NCBI GenBank assembly: GCA_029204225.1
Contig: MU832036.1
Coordinates: forward strand, 1 to 64,000
Direction of reading: 5' to 3'
Length of the DNA stretch: 64,000 nt
From: Diphasiastrum complanatum
Taxonomy: Eukaryota > Streptophyta > Lycopodiopsida > Lycopodiales > Lycopodiaceae
Shown: positions 13,401 through 28,400 of the stretch, piece by piece
Position numbering within the stretch: position 1 is the stretch's first letter
Layout: the number at the start of each line of letters is the position of its first letter
Translations under genes and position numbers: made by a program
Notes under the pieces: model-generated
Seen by the model: the letters and a program-made list of their open reading frames with translations, nothing else
Database searches by the model: none
What the model was told of the DNA's origin: nothing

Positions 13401-16400
13401 AGGAATAGTTGGGAGTGAAAGGCAGACGGGTACAGGCTAGATGGGCAGCATAGAGGACAGCATGGCAGCGAGAAGCACGAAGAACAGGTATGTGAAGGGA
13501 CAGAGAGGATGCTGCCCATCTAGCTAGGAAATAGTTGCAATCTAAGAAGTGGTAAAACATAGAATTGAGCTTGCATGCTACAAAATCTTCCCATGAAGAG
13601 CCCAAGCAATACCTGTTAGAAGAGAATCAATACAATGATCTACCTAATGACTAAATGATAGCCCTATATATATTATCTAGAGGCCCTTAGTGGAACCTAT
13701 CAGCTAGGAATAAAGAAGCAAAACAAACTGACTTTTATCGCTTTGGTGAATTTTTTTTAATCTCTTTCGCTTGCATACACCACAAAAACAACTGAAATCA
13801 ACTAAAACTAAGTGACCCAAACTAATCAAAATAAAATAAAGAATAACATAGGAATTGAGGTGGATAAGACAAAAATGGTGGTGTGGATCTGCAATTGAGG
13901 TTGAGAAGCATGACAGGTAGAAAAGTAGGTCTCGTAGAAGGTAAAACTGTCAGGGCAGGAACAAGGGAGAGGCTGCAGGAATAGTTGGGAGTGAAAGGCA
14001 GACGGATACAGGCTAGATGGGCAGCATAGAGGACAGCATGGCAGCGAGAAGCACGAAGAATAGGTACGTGAAGGGACAGAGAGGATGCTGCAACATGAGG
14101 GTAGAAGTGTGAAGGTTACTTGTTAATAGTAGCTACTTGTCTGCTGAAGGGTGCAAAAAGTACCTCTCTGAGATGTAAGCCAATGCAGATCTGTCATAGC
14201 ATCAAGGAAGTTCCATTGGAAAGCCCTCCAATCAGATAAAGAAGATTCCTATGTTACACATCCCGTCCATGCGTCCATGTGGAAGCTCTGCCATCTAAGT
14301 GTAGCTGTACTGACTAGATCTTTAGTGCATTCTTTCGGTCCATGTCGAAATCTGTATCTTACATGGTGGAAGGTTGTACTAAAACAAGTAGTTTACATGC
14401 AAATGGTGAAAATAATATTAGGGCCCATATGGAAGTGTGCTTCTGAGAGAAGAGTGAGGCATATATTTATCAGCTTTCTTGAAAGAGATGTGAGTGACAA
14501 ATGGATGCTTGCTATACCGTTGGTAGTGAGGGCTTGAAAGAATGGATAGATGAGTGAAGAGAGATGTAATTAGCAAGTGTCAAAAAGACTCAATGAGGAT
14601 CAGGGAGTCATCCCACGAGCCATGCAATCTTATGGGTGAGATAACAATCCAATGAGGGCAATGTATTGAGCGATCCAATGAGGGCAATGTATTGAGAGCG
14701 ATCCCGTGAGGAAGCAAGGTTTCCTTCAAAGGGACATTCTGCATGAAAGAGTGAGAAGGAAGTTTGTATGAGACCATTCATAATTGATGAGGGAGTTTCT
14801 TCAGGGAATTGCACATATTTAAAATTAGATTCAAATCGAGCAGATTTGAATCAGGATTTATATAAAGACTTGCATACTCAATTTTTTTTTAAAAGATTCA
14901 AAATTGTTCAAATTATCAAAAGAATCAGATTCATGTGGAAGATATAACAAGCATCATGTGCTTAGTGTAAATTGCCATAAAAAACCATGAAGTGATCCTC
15001 GGATCTTCCCTAGCTTCCAAAAGTTATCACATCACATGCTTTATTTGAGGACTCATATAGACAAGCTTTACATTTTGGCTAGGAGAAAAATGACAGTTCT
15101 AGTCTTGCATCAAATATGAAAGATTCGAAACGAATTGAAAACCTTCAGATGAAGATTTCTTGTAATTAGGACCTGCATCCACTAAGCCTCTCCTCTGTCC
15201 TCTCATCAGTAGAATCCATCGTGGCTAATAGGTCATCTACAGAAGAGCTATTGGACATGGAGGTATGATATTGACAAGCACTGCACTCACAAGCTATTCT
15301 GGTTGGGTAAAGTGACGAAAATCAGCTCGGGTGGGCTGTGAAGGCTCTAAACATTCCCTCCACTAAATGGAGTAGTAGCAAAATGTGTCCCTGCCATTGT
15401 AGAAATACTGAATGTAAATGGTAACAATGATAAGCAGAACCGTCTGGAGAAACTGCTCCTTGGTAACCAGTTCGTCGAGTTCTTCGGCGAACTGTTCCTG
15501 TTCTTCCAATTCCATTGGTTGCTTCCCTTTTCTGTAAGTCAAGGCTTCTGTTTCAAGTTCGTCGAAGCCTCTCTCCGGGGGTTGATCAGGTCCCTGAGGA
15601 GTGGTCATCTTGGAAACTGAAAAAGAGGTACCTTAACTTCTGAAGAAAAAAAAGTCAAAAAGACTAATTTACAACTGTACAAGGAGGGAAAGAAAACTTA
15701 GCTCTTTCTGAGAACTGTACTTCCACAGAGAGAATCAAGAAAAGCCCTTTCAGCTCTTCTTCAACTGCTTTCAGACCTGCTGTCCGGAAAAATCAGGAAC
15801 CAGGATGCCAAGATGCAAGCAAATCTCTGATTTCCCTTGCTCCTACCCTCGGTGTCAGGTTAACAACTCGGGTAGATCAAATTTTCCCAAATTGGAGTCA
15901 AAAAACAGATGTACCAAATCCGAATTTGTGAAGGCCTCTGCTCGGTGAACTGCCTGCTCTAAAAAATCAAATTCCAAGCTTAAACTGTAGGCAAAAAACT
16001 GAATTTGATTTATTGTAGACCCTCGCTGACTGGCCAACAGTTCTATGGGCCCACCAAGTCCAGATTTATGGCCTAAAAATCATCTACAACCCTGATTTTG
16101 TTGACTTACTACCCTCGCTATCTGTCTTTCAGATCTGTGGCTACTGAAAATCAGACTAAAGGGCCTCAAACGGATTCCAAAACTCAGGATTTCAGAAGAT
16201 ATTATCAGCGCTGGATCTGTACTAGCTTTCCTCTTGAATTTCTGCTCAGATTACAGTGTTTTACACTCAAAAATCAGAAGTAACTATCTGATTTTGCAGC
16301 GATGGAACTACCCCTGAATTCTGGTTCGGATTCTGTCAAAAAAGCAAGTAAATCCACCAAAATTTCCTCAGTAGGAGACTGTTCCTACAGCGCTGGCCCT

Positions 16401-19400
16401 GCTCCTCTACTTTCTGAGAACTTGAAGAAGTTCTGAGCAATCTAGCTACTTTCTCCACTGCTGAAAACTGAATTCCCTAGGATGGAGATGGCTCTGATAC
16501 CAGTGTAATAGATCCTAACACCACAGTAGGGCAAACACTAACTGATCCACCCAACCTTGCCTACTCCCTAATGTAGAGTAAGCCCCTCCTAGCCCAGTGT
16601 GAGGACTGGTAGCATGCAACTGCCAAGTGTCGGCCACGTGGCACTAACGTGGCCGACTGCACGTCGGGACCCAACTGGGGGCCATATCCTGCTGACAAGG
16701 TCCCTAGGTTGTGTTAGGCCCGCCATGGCTATGGACCGTGTTGGGGCACACACTCACACTGTCTTGCCCTGTTGGTCATGTATGCTGGACACGACCCTGA
16801 CTGTGGTATCTAAAGGTCCAGGAGATCCAGCAGCAGCTCATCAACGTCTCACTCCGCTCCAGGCACAACTCTCAGTGGTGGAAACAGAAAATCTATGCCT
16901 GGGAGCGGAAGTGGCGACACTGCAAACCATAAAGACGACTTGGCTAGCGCAACCAACACCTACTAACAAACCACTCAGCCAAGCCGAGGTGGATCTCCTC
17001 ACGAAGCAGGTTCAAAAAGTACACAACAAATGATGAAGCAAAAAATAATCTCTAAGTAAGAATTGTGAATGAGCATCAAACACTGTTGATGTAGTGGCGG
17101 CAAATCGACTGCAAGAAACTGCAGATGAGCCTCCAACAAAGAATCCAAGCACCGGAACAATCAACCACAGAATGGATGGTAGAGCTCCTACTTAAGCTGT
17201 TCTGGTGGCTCTTAAGAAAGCCGTCCAGGAAAATACCACAATAGGGTTGCCATCAACCTGGTCTCTCTGACCAAGCAATCTGCAAGTCTCTAGCATATGA
17301 CTGACAATAATAAATGGGACCATGTAGTTAATAATGCCTTCGGTCTAAATTAGGGCCTCCTGACATAATCTATGAGTACAACTATGTCCATAGAATCATC
17401 AAACAATGATCCCTTGTTTAGAAAAGTGTTCTTCTCACAAGTAGAACAAATATGAAGTGATGTCAATACTTTTATGAACCTTGAAGGGGCTACAAAAATA
17501 TGAACCATATGTACAACTGCTCATCAGCAATGATGACGAGTCAAGTTTATGGAGGACAGAGTGTGGAAATATAAAGAACTGAGAGGCAAAGAGACCTATC
17601 TCCCTAGAAAGTTAGCAACCTAGAAATACAGCAAAAGAAACGGGGGACATGCATCTGTGCCAAAAAGAAAAGTGGATGTTAAAATCAAAATTCTAGATGA
17701 GAGCTGAATTGAATTAGCTTATCACGAGTGATAAGCTGACAGAAGACTTTATCCTTTTAACTGTTAAGGCCCTTCAGGCTCTCCAGACCTGAGTGTTCTG
17801 CACTGTTATCAAAATCCAAAATCTCTGGGAGGTAAAAATTTGCAATTTCCAACTGCTAACTTTAAATCACATATGCACCAAATGATAATGTTTTCCTTTT
17901 TTGAAAAAAAACTGTATATTTTCGAATGGAATAAAATGTAAAACTAACCCATCCATGCCATGCAGTCCATTCAAAAGCAAAACTTCACCTTGAATGGAAC
18001 AATCAAAACAACCACACAATTCTTACTGGAACTTCCACATGGAATGTAAATTACTTAAATGCAAATCCCAACACATCCTTAAAAAAATCTGTAACTATGC
18101 TGAATGAAGAAGTGCAATAATTTACAAACAATATATAATCAGAGAATCTGGCATAAACCTGTTGTTAGATCACGAGAGGATAATATCCCATGGGCACAAG
18201 CTGTAATAACTTTATCTACCACAAAAGGAATGGCTGCAAGAATGTCCCAAGGAGCTAAAAGTGGTCTTCCTGCTATATCATCTTCTGTGCTACTGCTAGT
18301 GGTGTTTGGGCATCCTGTTGGAAGAGAAGCATTCCTGGTTGAATTGATCTTTTTGAACATCATGTCAATCAATTTCTGAACATCATCACCCTTGGCAGCG
18401 CCACAAAGTGCTGAAGTAATGCATGCCTGATCCTGAAGATACCACGCCTTAAGATTTGGGTAAGAATCAAGAGAAACAACCTCTACACCTTTAACGGAAG
18501 ATAGCAAATCAGGATCCATAGTCCTTGGCCCATCTATTCCTCTGTTTGCCACTTGATCAGTAGTCTGATGTCTGTCAATGGCAGCAAGGGAAGTTTTGGA
18601 TGACAACATTTTGAGGTTTCTCAGCTCCAAGAGTGATTCAAGATTCAACTTGGAACCCAAAGGCAACAACTTGCCCAATAATTGATAGCCAAGAGGAGCT
18701 TGACTAAACTTCCAAAGCCTATGAAGCAGAAGAAAGGCATACGAAAATAGCATGTTATTGGAGATATCCACAGAACTGGCAGTGAGAGGCACTGTAGGAG
18801 ATATTGTACCAAAATATTCACAAATCGGCAGTAGGGACGTAGCCAGTTCTGGAAACTGCAGAAAATGTTCTTGATAAGTAGATACAGTTATGAGAAACTA
18901 CAATATCCAGATTACATGCATGCAAATCATCATAAACCAGAAAAGTTGATAAAGACCAAACAGGAGCTATTTCTCCTTCTCCATATTTACCTTCGACATC
19001 TGCTTTCTTGCTCAGCTATTTCGTGCTAGATATTTTGCTTATACCGCATAATTAGTAAGTAGAAATATTTGCATTACCTTTCCATGCAAATTTAGTACAT
19101 TGATAGCATCATTTGAGCTCAGTGCTTTGAGGACAGATAACAGCATTGGAGCGAGTGGTAAAAGACAATGTCCGGCCCAGTCTTTTGAATCACTGCAAGG
19201 TGATAGCAATTGCATTGCTAACCGCACTGCATGTTCCTGAAACATGCTTTCAGTATAAGCCCAGTTACCAAAGGTAGACAAGAATATATTGACATGAGAG
19301 GTTCTCTTCATCAAAGTATAAGCCACTTCTTAGATTACAAATACAATTATCCTATAAAGAATTAAAACTACTCTCAAACTGTCAACATTTGGGGAGTGAA

Positions 19401-22400
19401 CAAGTGCCATAAAATAGGCACAAACATAAAGATGAGAACCGCCTGTCAACTAAAAACAGTTTTAACTTTAACTTGTTGAAGTAGATCTTTTATCGAGTTG
19501 GACACCCTATATGTCATAATGCAGCTTATCTACGGGCTTTTTCCATCTAAGAAAAGACTAATAGAGTAGCTTACACCATCCATCACTTTACTTTTGACAA
19601 ATTCCTTGCACTATTTGCAGGAGAAAAACATCTCTATTGTTGTTGCTTTGCACACTCCTTGTTTAAACCAGCGTCCACTAGGGCTTAAGATAACTACCTG
19701 AACATTCCAAGCGCATAGAAGAGATGCACCACACAGAATACTAGCGGCAGAAGCCCGATCATCATCCAGGCCATTAACTGCTGTTTGATATGCCTTTTCC
19801 AGTTCCGCTAAGCTTTCAGTTTAAAAAACTACAAGAAGTTAAAGAGAAGAAAATTGAAGGAGATGATACTGCCAAACACTTGCAAACATAAACTAGAGAA
19901 AAAAATTCCAAATAGTCGTTTTTGTTTCTCTGTATCCTTATGGTGACACAAAAGCAAACCTGAAATTGTACAGCCTTACAGAAGAGAAGAAAAAGAGGAA
20001 GCACATCTGGTGATAATATACATAGGCAGGAGCAAAGAGCGCGGGTATTCATGGAATTTCACCTTCCAGCAGGAGTTGAAGCCAAAGCAAATTTCAGTGT
20101 CCCTGAGAGAGGGGCACCTTCCATAAATGCCACCCAAGGAGAACTTTGAGTTGACAATGTATGTTTGACACTAACGACACTACCAATATAGCCTGGCCAA
20201 GTATATGCAGATGTGTCCAGTAACCCTCTTGCAATGCAAGCATCAAGAATCAGCTGTCTCATGTTACCCACTGTGGAAACATATGCAAAAAGATGGATAT
20301 TCAGTATCCCACAAAGCCTGCCAGCTTATCTACTACATTAAAAAAACTAGAGTGTCCCAACTGAAAAAACTAAAAGAAAGCAAAAATGCGTTGGCCGATA
20401 TAAGTTTCAGAATAAAAAACTTACCCAGAACTATAAAACTAAAATGTTTTAAGAACCATCAAAGAGGTCCATGGGAGAACCAAAGGTACTTTTGACCGGT
20501 TTTGACCAAAGTATCACTGAACAAAGCTAACTTCTAAGAAAATCATAGTTTTTGGGAAACACTGTTTGTTGATGGTTTTTAATGGGGGTGATATGCTTTC
20601 CCATGTCCTCATTGCCGTAACATGGAAAATGGTGCTTCCTCACTGGGAAAACACGTTTCCCTGCAATTTTGCATGAAAACGAGTATCCCTGCTAGTGTGT
20701 GCATAGGCACTAACTACCTAGAACTATAAGACTAAAATGTTGTAAGAACCTTCAAAGAGGTCCATGGGAGAGAAGTATCACTAAACAAAGGTAACCAGAT
20801 CATAGTGTCTGGGAAACACTGTTTGTTGATGGTTTTTGATGGGGTAAAGTGCTCCCCCATGTCCTCGTTGCTCTAACATGGAAAACCCATAGCATGGTGA
20901 AGGAGTTGCCTTATCAAACCTATCTTTAAGCTTTGATTGAAGAAGAGGATAGCATAATCAAGCTACTATAATTGCAATACATTAATCAGGTATCTTCTGA
21001 TCATAATATAAGATCTTTAACTACAGCCTGGAGGCCAGCAGCTGGCCAATAATCTAGATCAGAATATTAAGGTAGCAAGCAAATTCATCAAGGATAGACG
21101 AACTTCTTCTTGTGATATTTTGAAGCTTGGGTAGCTCGTTAACCTTGATCTAAGGCATAGCTCAAGCCATTGCATCTGGGCTGAATTCAACCTTCAGAGG
21201 TTGACATGGGCGGCAGATCAAAGGGATGGTTTAACCCCTAGCACTGCAACAGCACTCAATGTCTGCAGCAGTAATGGTTCACTCTCTATTGGAAGCTTTG
21301 TCCCAGCATTGCTTGAGATTTTTCTTATCACAACAAATGTTTTGACAGCTGCACCTTTTAACAGTCTTTGCACACTATGATCCCAATGGCCAGCAGTGGC
21401 TTGGACTATATTCATCTCGCTGTGTAACAACCAACAAGTAGAATTCCAACAAAGAATTCAGTCAACAAGGATTAGATATCTTGTACAGACCTGCTTTACT
21501 CACAGTCACGTCATTTGAAACTTGTGCATCGTGAACCCCCTTTTTTGGATTTTGAGACATGCATGTTGCCGCTTCCACTGCTGGTGGCATCAGTAAATAA
21601 TTAAATTGCGCCAACACCTGCAAACTGCATTTAAAAGCTCTACGGCGACTGTATGAAGTTTTTCTGTCTTCATTTTTCTCAAACCTGGTGTTGCATTCCA
21701 AAGGGATGTCCTCTCTACACGATAGTTGCTGGTTCTTCTCTTCTTCTTCAATTACAATGCTGCAAGCTAAGGGAACTATCGACAGTAGCATACACAAGCG
21801 AGATTCCACATGAGGTTTTGGGCCTTCGACGAATTCCCGCTCCTGCATCAACGAACAGCAAGATAAGCCACTGCATACATAAATATATGAGGTACAACAT
21901 GATGCAACATAAATTGGAAGTGAGCTGATCTTTGACTGTCATTGATGATCAAAATTTGCATCCTAATCAGATTTCAACCTGCAAAAGCAGAAGATAACTG
22001 CAACCATCTTGCGCAATGAAAATAGCACACTAACAACTCACCCTGCTGACCAAGCGTAGTGCAGCAGTCCAAAGGCCCAAAAATAAGTCATGCCAAGTTG
22101 CACCATAAAAAGCTTGCAGTGACTTCATTAATTCTGGAAAACATGGCAGGTGATCACTTCACTACTATCATCAGCAACTTGAGGCATGAAACAATGTACA
22201 ACATTAGAAACCTTTGATGTTTTATTGTCTACATGTACAAGTACATCTAAATCACAATGTGAACAACACATGCACAAAAAGAAGAAGTAGCAAACTGTGA
22301 ACCAAGTAGGTGAACAAATGCTCTTTAACAAAAGGACGCATCGGTGAAAGGTACTATGAGACTAAGGCCAAAATAAGAGAAGGCTTGAGTGAGAGGTAGA

Positions 22401-25400
22401 ATGAGACTGAGGCGTATCCAAAATGTGCTTCAACATTTCAAAAACATACAGGTGCCTGGTACATTAAAAAGGTTGAGACCAGTGTAGGCTTCTGGATGGT
22501 GCACAATCAAATCGGGTACTTTGACTTCTCTGACTGGGAGGCTGAAATTTGTGCCCTGAACATGAAGTTCATGGCTCAATTTATAGTCTTCACAATATCT
22601 TCGTTAGTCTTAATTAAGTTCTAGTCTGAGCTATTCTTGAGGTTCCAAAAAAGGTCTTTTCTAAGAATTATTGGCCAAACTGTATAGACATACAAATCCA
22701 AGTTGCCACAAATGTTTGTATAACTAAGATGCATTTCATTCGCTTGTCGGTTGTGCACTACAGTCTACCAAACAAAAGAGGCAAACCATTTGTTAACAAT
22801 TTATCAAAATTTTGCATCCTAATGGAACTTGTATTATCTACTCTTCAAACCTAAATCTAAAGCTCCACAAAACAAAAATTAGAAACATAAACTTTAGCAT
22901 GGACTTGACGAGATAATTTTTGCATACCCTCATCTAGAAGCAGGTCCAAATATCGATTACTGAACATGGCATATCTCCATGAGGGAATATGCTTCTAACT
23001 CATCTCGCAGAGCAGCAAACTTTCAATCTCACTACTCCAATATCTCTAGTGGCATTTGAAAGCTAGCTTAGAAAAACAAATTATCTCACAGTTTCCTTAC
23101 TTGTCATAGACTTGGAAGTTTCTGAAAAAGGGGTAGACTTCCTCACCTAAATCATTATGCTGCTACTTTTAGTTCAAGCACAGGCATGAAAACGTCTAAG
23201 GGAATAATAAGTCATGAAGTATAAGTGGCTGATCAGATGTGTTATGTAAGAGAGTCGAGGCTTCACCTCTAATCAACGTTCCACTTCTTCAGATTTAAGT
23301 TCCAACATAGAATTGAGAACCATATAACCTATTGCAAGGTACTGCGAGGGTTGAAAATCTATGAAAACAGAAAATCTGGAAAATAGTTCAATACGCTACA
23401 GAATCTAAAAGGGGCAGTCAGCAGATATGCTAAATTAATGTTATCAAAATTATGACGGTTGGACGTCACCCTTAATTCGAAATTCATGGAATTTTCTGTC
23501 ATTACAGAAAAGTAGGCAAACGTCTCAGCAAAAAACATAACTGCCACATGCAGTTCAAAGGAAAGGTATTTTTCTTCCACCATGAATGCAAAGGGTGGGT
23601 TTAGATTGATGCAAACCAGTAAGGGCCTCAGCTGTAGATGTCACTGAAACTCTTCTTCCTTCCATTGCATCTTCCATGAAGATATCAAAAGGGAGCCATA
23701 TTGTGGCCACGCCAGTGGCCAAGAAAGTGTGTATCAATGAACTGCCTCCTGACAGTACCTTAATGAAAGGCACATTGGTGGATTTCCATGTTTGCTCTAA
23801 ATCATGCTGGATACAATCGCTTAAATCTTTAATTAAGTCCATTGCTTCATTTGGAGCCTTCAGCAAAGGATCGTGTGCCAGCACTTCCAGCATCTGTAAT
23901 TTTGGCAACACCATTCTCCACTGCTCTGGCCTACAAATTCAAGTATTTAAGTTTGCCATGAAATGAAGAACTAAAAAGATGGTCAAAAGAGGGAAATAAA
24001 TTTTCCAATTATATACTAACTTCATCTTGTCACCAGATATTCCAGCTAATCTTAAGAATAATCACCAACGAGATTATCAGCATCAAAATTTAAAACTTAT
24101 TCAAGACAAAGTAGTCATTACTAACAAAAAGACATTCCTAGTGGTTGTGAAGTCAAAGTTTTCTATGGATTTTCTAGAACTTTTTTACCTTAAAAACATT
24201 GGAATAGATTCTAGCAGGCATTCATTCTCAATTAAAAAATTCTTGCAATAAGTCAGTCATACATTAACAATTTCATCTTCGGACTCTATTGAATTGACTT
24301 ATGAATGATAGAACACTGGTTTTCCACAAAAGTGTTGAAGATATTAAACAGCATTTTATGATCAATGAGCTCTAATAATCTTTGTCCAACAGAGATCATG
24401 AAGCCTCCAGCCAAGGGAGAAAAATATATTCAAGACTCAGCTTGGTGACTGATTTCATCAATTTGAAAACAGAATCTTACACTCACAGGACCACCGATAT
24501 TCTTGCCATACACCCTGTAGATTTATGTCGTAGCAAGGAGAATTCTAAAACAAAATTCCATCATGCCAGATTTTAATAATAATTTCAAGTAGCATTCCTC
24601 ACTTAATTTCAATCTCTATAAAAGAGAAACTTTCTAACTAGACACATATGGCAATTTTCAGCATATCTGGCACTCGTGCATTGCTTTAGGACATTCTTGG
24701 TGTACACGACTAGACTCCCCATGTGACTCACAATTATCTTGCTGGTCGTCTTTCAAAGCCACAACAATCAGTGCTGCTTTAGTGGTACAAGAAGACCAAA
24801 ATTGGGATCTGACATATAAATTGACTTTTTCTTCTGGCAGATGGTAGACTGAATGAGCAGAAGCCTGTAGAAGAGAAGAAAGGATCTCCCGTCTAGATAA
24901 CTTGGCTTTATGATCATTGCTATATCATAGGAGATCAAGAAGGATGCCAGCCATGAAAAGGAAGGAAAAGCTCATGAGCTAACAACCTCGGAGTCACAAA
25001 CGAAACCTTTAAAAATGTCCAGGCATAGCTCATCCTCTTCTTTATGAGATATGTCTAAGAGCTAACAAGCTTACTTCTTTGTAACAAGTAAAGGCCCCAG
25101 AGTGATGTTGGGTTGCAAAACAGCAGGTCCTATCTTAGAAAGAAGCATAAAACTCCAAACAAAACTTGTAAGATAAACCTCACTCTAGTTGACAAAGACT
25201 TACAGACAGTTAAAATATTAATCTAATGATTATATTACTTGGATACAGCAACACAAAGCATGAACATAAGAAATTTGACATACAGGTTCCTCTGGGCAAG
25301 GCGTAGCAATGCCGCGGTTTTCCTGTTTTGCAAAATTTTCACAACCACATCTAGCGCCTTCAAGCTATTTTTCTTTTTTTGACGTTCTGACTCCCCTCGC

Positions 25401-28400
25401 CTCAAGCTATTCATGTCATCTTCCACATTCATGCAATGAGCTCGTGCTGTATGGCAGCCAAAATTGTGTGTTCCAGCATTCAAACTTTTGGATTGTCGGT
25501 CGGATCCGATTGAAGGGAGGCTCCAATCTTCAGCTATGGCTTGTGCTAGTTTATAAAGCAGGCATAGAAGAAAATGTATTAAATTTGTCCCAAACTCTGC
25601 AATGGACTTCCCAGTACTGTAAGGAGGCTGAAGGGCCTCAACCACAGCCTTGAGCAGCCTGCAAATGCCAAATAAATAAGGTTTTAATTATGTGTTTTCC
25701 CGTTTGTTTAGTAAGCTGCAATCTACAACGATAATTCCGACTTTGTCAGCACACAACATAAACCCCCTCAACAAAAACCTGCTAAGAACTTTGAAGTGCA
25801 TGTTAAGTCTCTGTTTAGTGTCCAAACCAAAAATATAATGTTGGCGTATAAACTCAATGCCTCATTATGAGCTTGTCAAGCAGGCGGCTAGCTTAACACT
25901 CTCCCACATGACAGCTGTTCCTAATATGTAGGCAGATCAAAACAAATAAAATTTGAAGGTATGTTACATAAAAGAATTTGTCCGTTGTACTAAACTCTGA
26001 AAGATATTTGCACCTTACGTTCAATTATCTGGAAAATCACAATTCCTGATCAGTTATAGAGCACTAAATTTGTAAGAAAAAGTACCAGATGAAGTCATAC
26101 ACTAAAATAGTGAAACCTCGTTGTAACACCAGGTCAGATGACTTGTCCAGCCCTAAGATGAATCAGGACAGTACACTTAACTCTGGAAGTACATGGGAAG
26201 ATCTAACCATGTTCAGCAGCACACAGGTAACTGGAATGGGACACAATTTATTCCCTCAAATCTCACATCGCACTTATAATATGCCAAACAAATACAAATG
26301 CATGAACTTTTCTTAAACTATTTGACATTGTGTTCTGGATTGAAAACAGATGTGAAATCAATATGCAAACCCACTTCTCTGACTAAAGGATACAGTTTCT
26401 AGCCAACTTTCCAATAGCGAGCAAGAAGTCTATTCATTGGCAGAATGATAGCTATGCAATCCCCAAAATTTAATGCTACGAATATTTCTGAGAAGATCAA
26501 AGAACAGAACTATTACACTATTGTTTTGCAACTTGAAATCATATCCCCTTACAGAACCCTTTAAACAAACACTGCATCAAATTAGTCTAAAATGACCAGC
26601 CTTTAAAAAATCACACCAACAACAAAACATGCGTGACTTTGAGATATGAACTTCTACAGAATTTTTGGAACAGTATATTATATCAGAAAGGATCCCATCT
26701 TGCAAATAGAGCAGATCATTCTGAAAAAATATGCTCTGCACAGGTAGTGATCTTCCTTGGCATGCGCCCTTAACTACCAACTCTTCAATGAAGTTAATCA
26801 TCATCTTAAAAATATTTTCAACTTGCATTCACTGCATCATGATAGAGCCAATACAGGCCAGCAGTTAGAATGTGAATTGTCATTCTATCGAAACAATTTA
26901 AATTCAAAAACTAATTGTACATGTTGACTTTTTACAGAATTTACGCTGCTTACAAGAAGATCTTCATTACTAGCATATATCTAGCAGTGCTCACAACATC
27001 ATCTAGTGGGACATTATCTCCAGAAGCAAGAAACCTTGTTTCATCCAAATGCCAGGATATTTCATGTGGATATGTAATCTAGGTGTCTGCAATTTTTGTG
27101 AAAATGTCCATATATGAAACTAATCTCAGTGGTAAAGTTTAGTACTTCAGTGTTCAGGTTCCAATGCTAGTGATACATGAGTGGAATTATAAGACTTTCA
27201 TGCACCTTGTACCAAATTCCTTTCCTAGACAAAATAGTAGCACCTGACTTGATGTTTTCCAATATACAGGTGTGAATGTGAATACATTTCTACACAAGTA
27301 CTCCATCCTTTAACTTTAAAGTTCACTACAAAGGATGAAGGTATTGGGGACTACCTGTCACAGCAAGTAACTTCTCTAATCGAAGCAAGTGAAAATAAAT
27401 AAGCATTGGCAAGCCTCAAGTATGCTGAGTACATCTCGATCTGTTGGTGGCGTACAGGAATCACTCTGCACATACATAAATGCAATTTTCACTTGCTGCC
27501 TCAAGAAAAGATTACACGAAGATAACAATCTTAAAGAAATAGGACTAGAATGTTGCAAATATGGAAACTAGATCACTATTACACATTTCTAAAGTTCACC
27601 CATGACACAAGCATGTAATTGGTCAACGAGCGCGCTCTCTCTCTCTCTCTCTCTCATGGATGGTATCCAACCGCAACCCACTTTACCTTGGTGTTACGTA
27701 ATTCGGCCCTCGCTGAGCTAGAAGCACTTAAGAAATACATACCCAACATACTTTTGTTAGAACACCCCTTTCTCATGGTTAATCATTTCGATGGTCAGGA
27801 TCTGAAATCATCCTATGGTTGGGAGCAATGGCTTCCTTCACAAGTCACATTATGGATATTCTTTCACAACCTTATCTTTCCATGGAAAGGGAAAAACCGT
27901 TGACTATATAAGGGTGGCTAATTTGAGTGTCACCACCACTCCTCATCTTCCTATTTCTCTTCTCTTTACTATGTCATGTCAGTATTGGCAGAAGAGGCCT
28001 GCTTCTCCAACGCCCTTCCAAGAGGTCACGGACTACGATTTAATAATACAAAGGTGAGTAGTTCTTCGCTACTTTAACATAGCATAATGATGCATGCTTC
28101 TTTTCAATACTAAAACTTGTGATGAACACACTTTTTTTCAGCAGTCCCTAGCATGCATTCCGCTGCTTACTAGCTTTAAAGTTTGGTGATCCATCAGCGC
28201 TTGAGCACGACCTCAATATGGCTATGAAAATCACGTTTTTGGTATGTTTCAGTAGGCTGCTGGCCTCTTGAATTTTTTCTAGATTATTGTATACTGTGAA
28301 TTGCTGATGCAGCGATTGTAGGATGCTTCAAAGCAAGCATGTCTTGCATAAGACTTGCATAGATTGTATAAGGAAAGGCTTACAGCATACATAACCTTTT

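Larger units (their letters stand above)
3110..18158 (-). other. MED33 intron 10, 15 kb, transposon-filled
   Basis: The intron is bounded by a GT donor after exon 10 and an AG acceptor before exon 11. Without its insertions it would be a few kilobases. It contains, left to right, copia remains, an 800-bp hAT-like insertion, a 6-kb hAT element, a second copia leader remnant and a truncated gypsy leader and gag. Stretches 11059-12660, 14093-15250 and 17040-18158 show no element I can name. Confidence 0.85.

Noticed and set aside
13357-13605. 82-codon minus-strand frame
   Set aside because: It overlaps the 128-bp repeat, matches no family and does not fit the MED33 exon chain.
21218-21430. Minus-strand 70-codon frame in MED33 intron 6 considered as an extra exon
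   Set aside because: Exons 6 and 7 join in phase without it and match the family. Spliced at its plausible acceptor it would bring a stop at the third codon.
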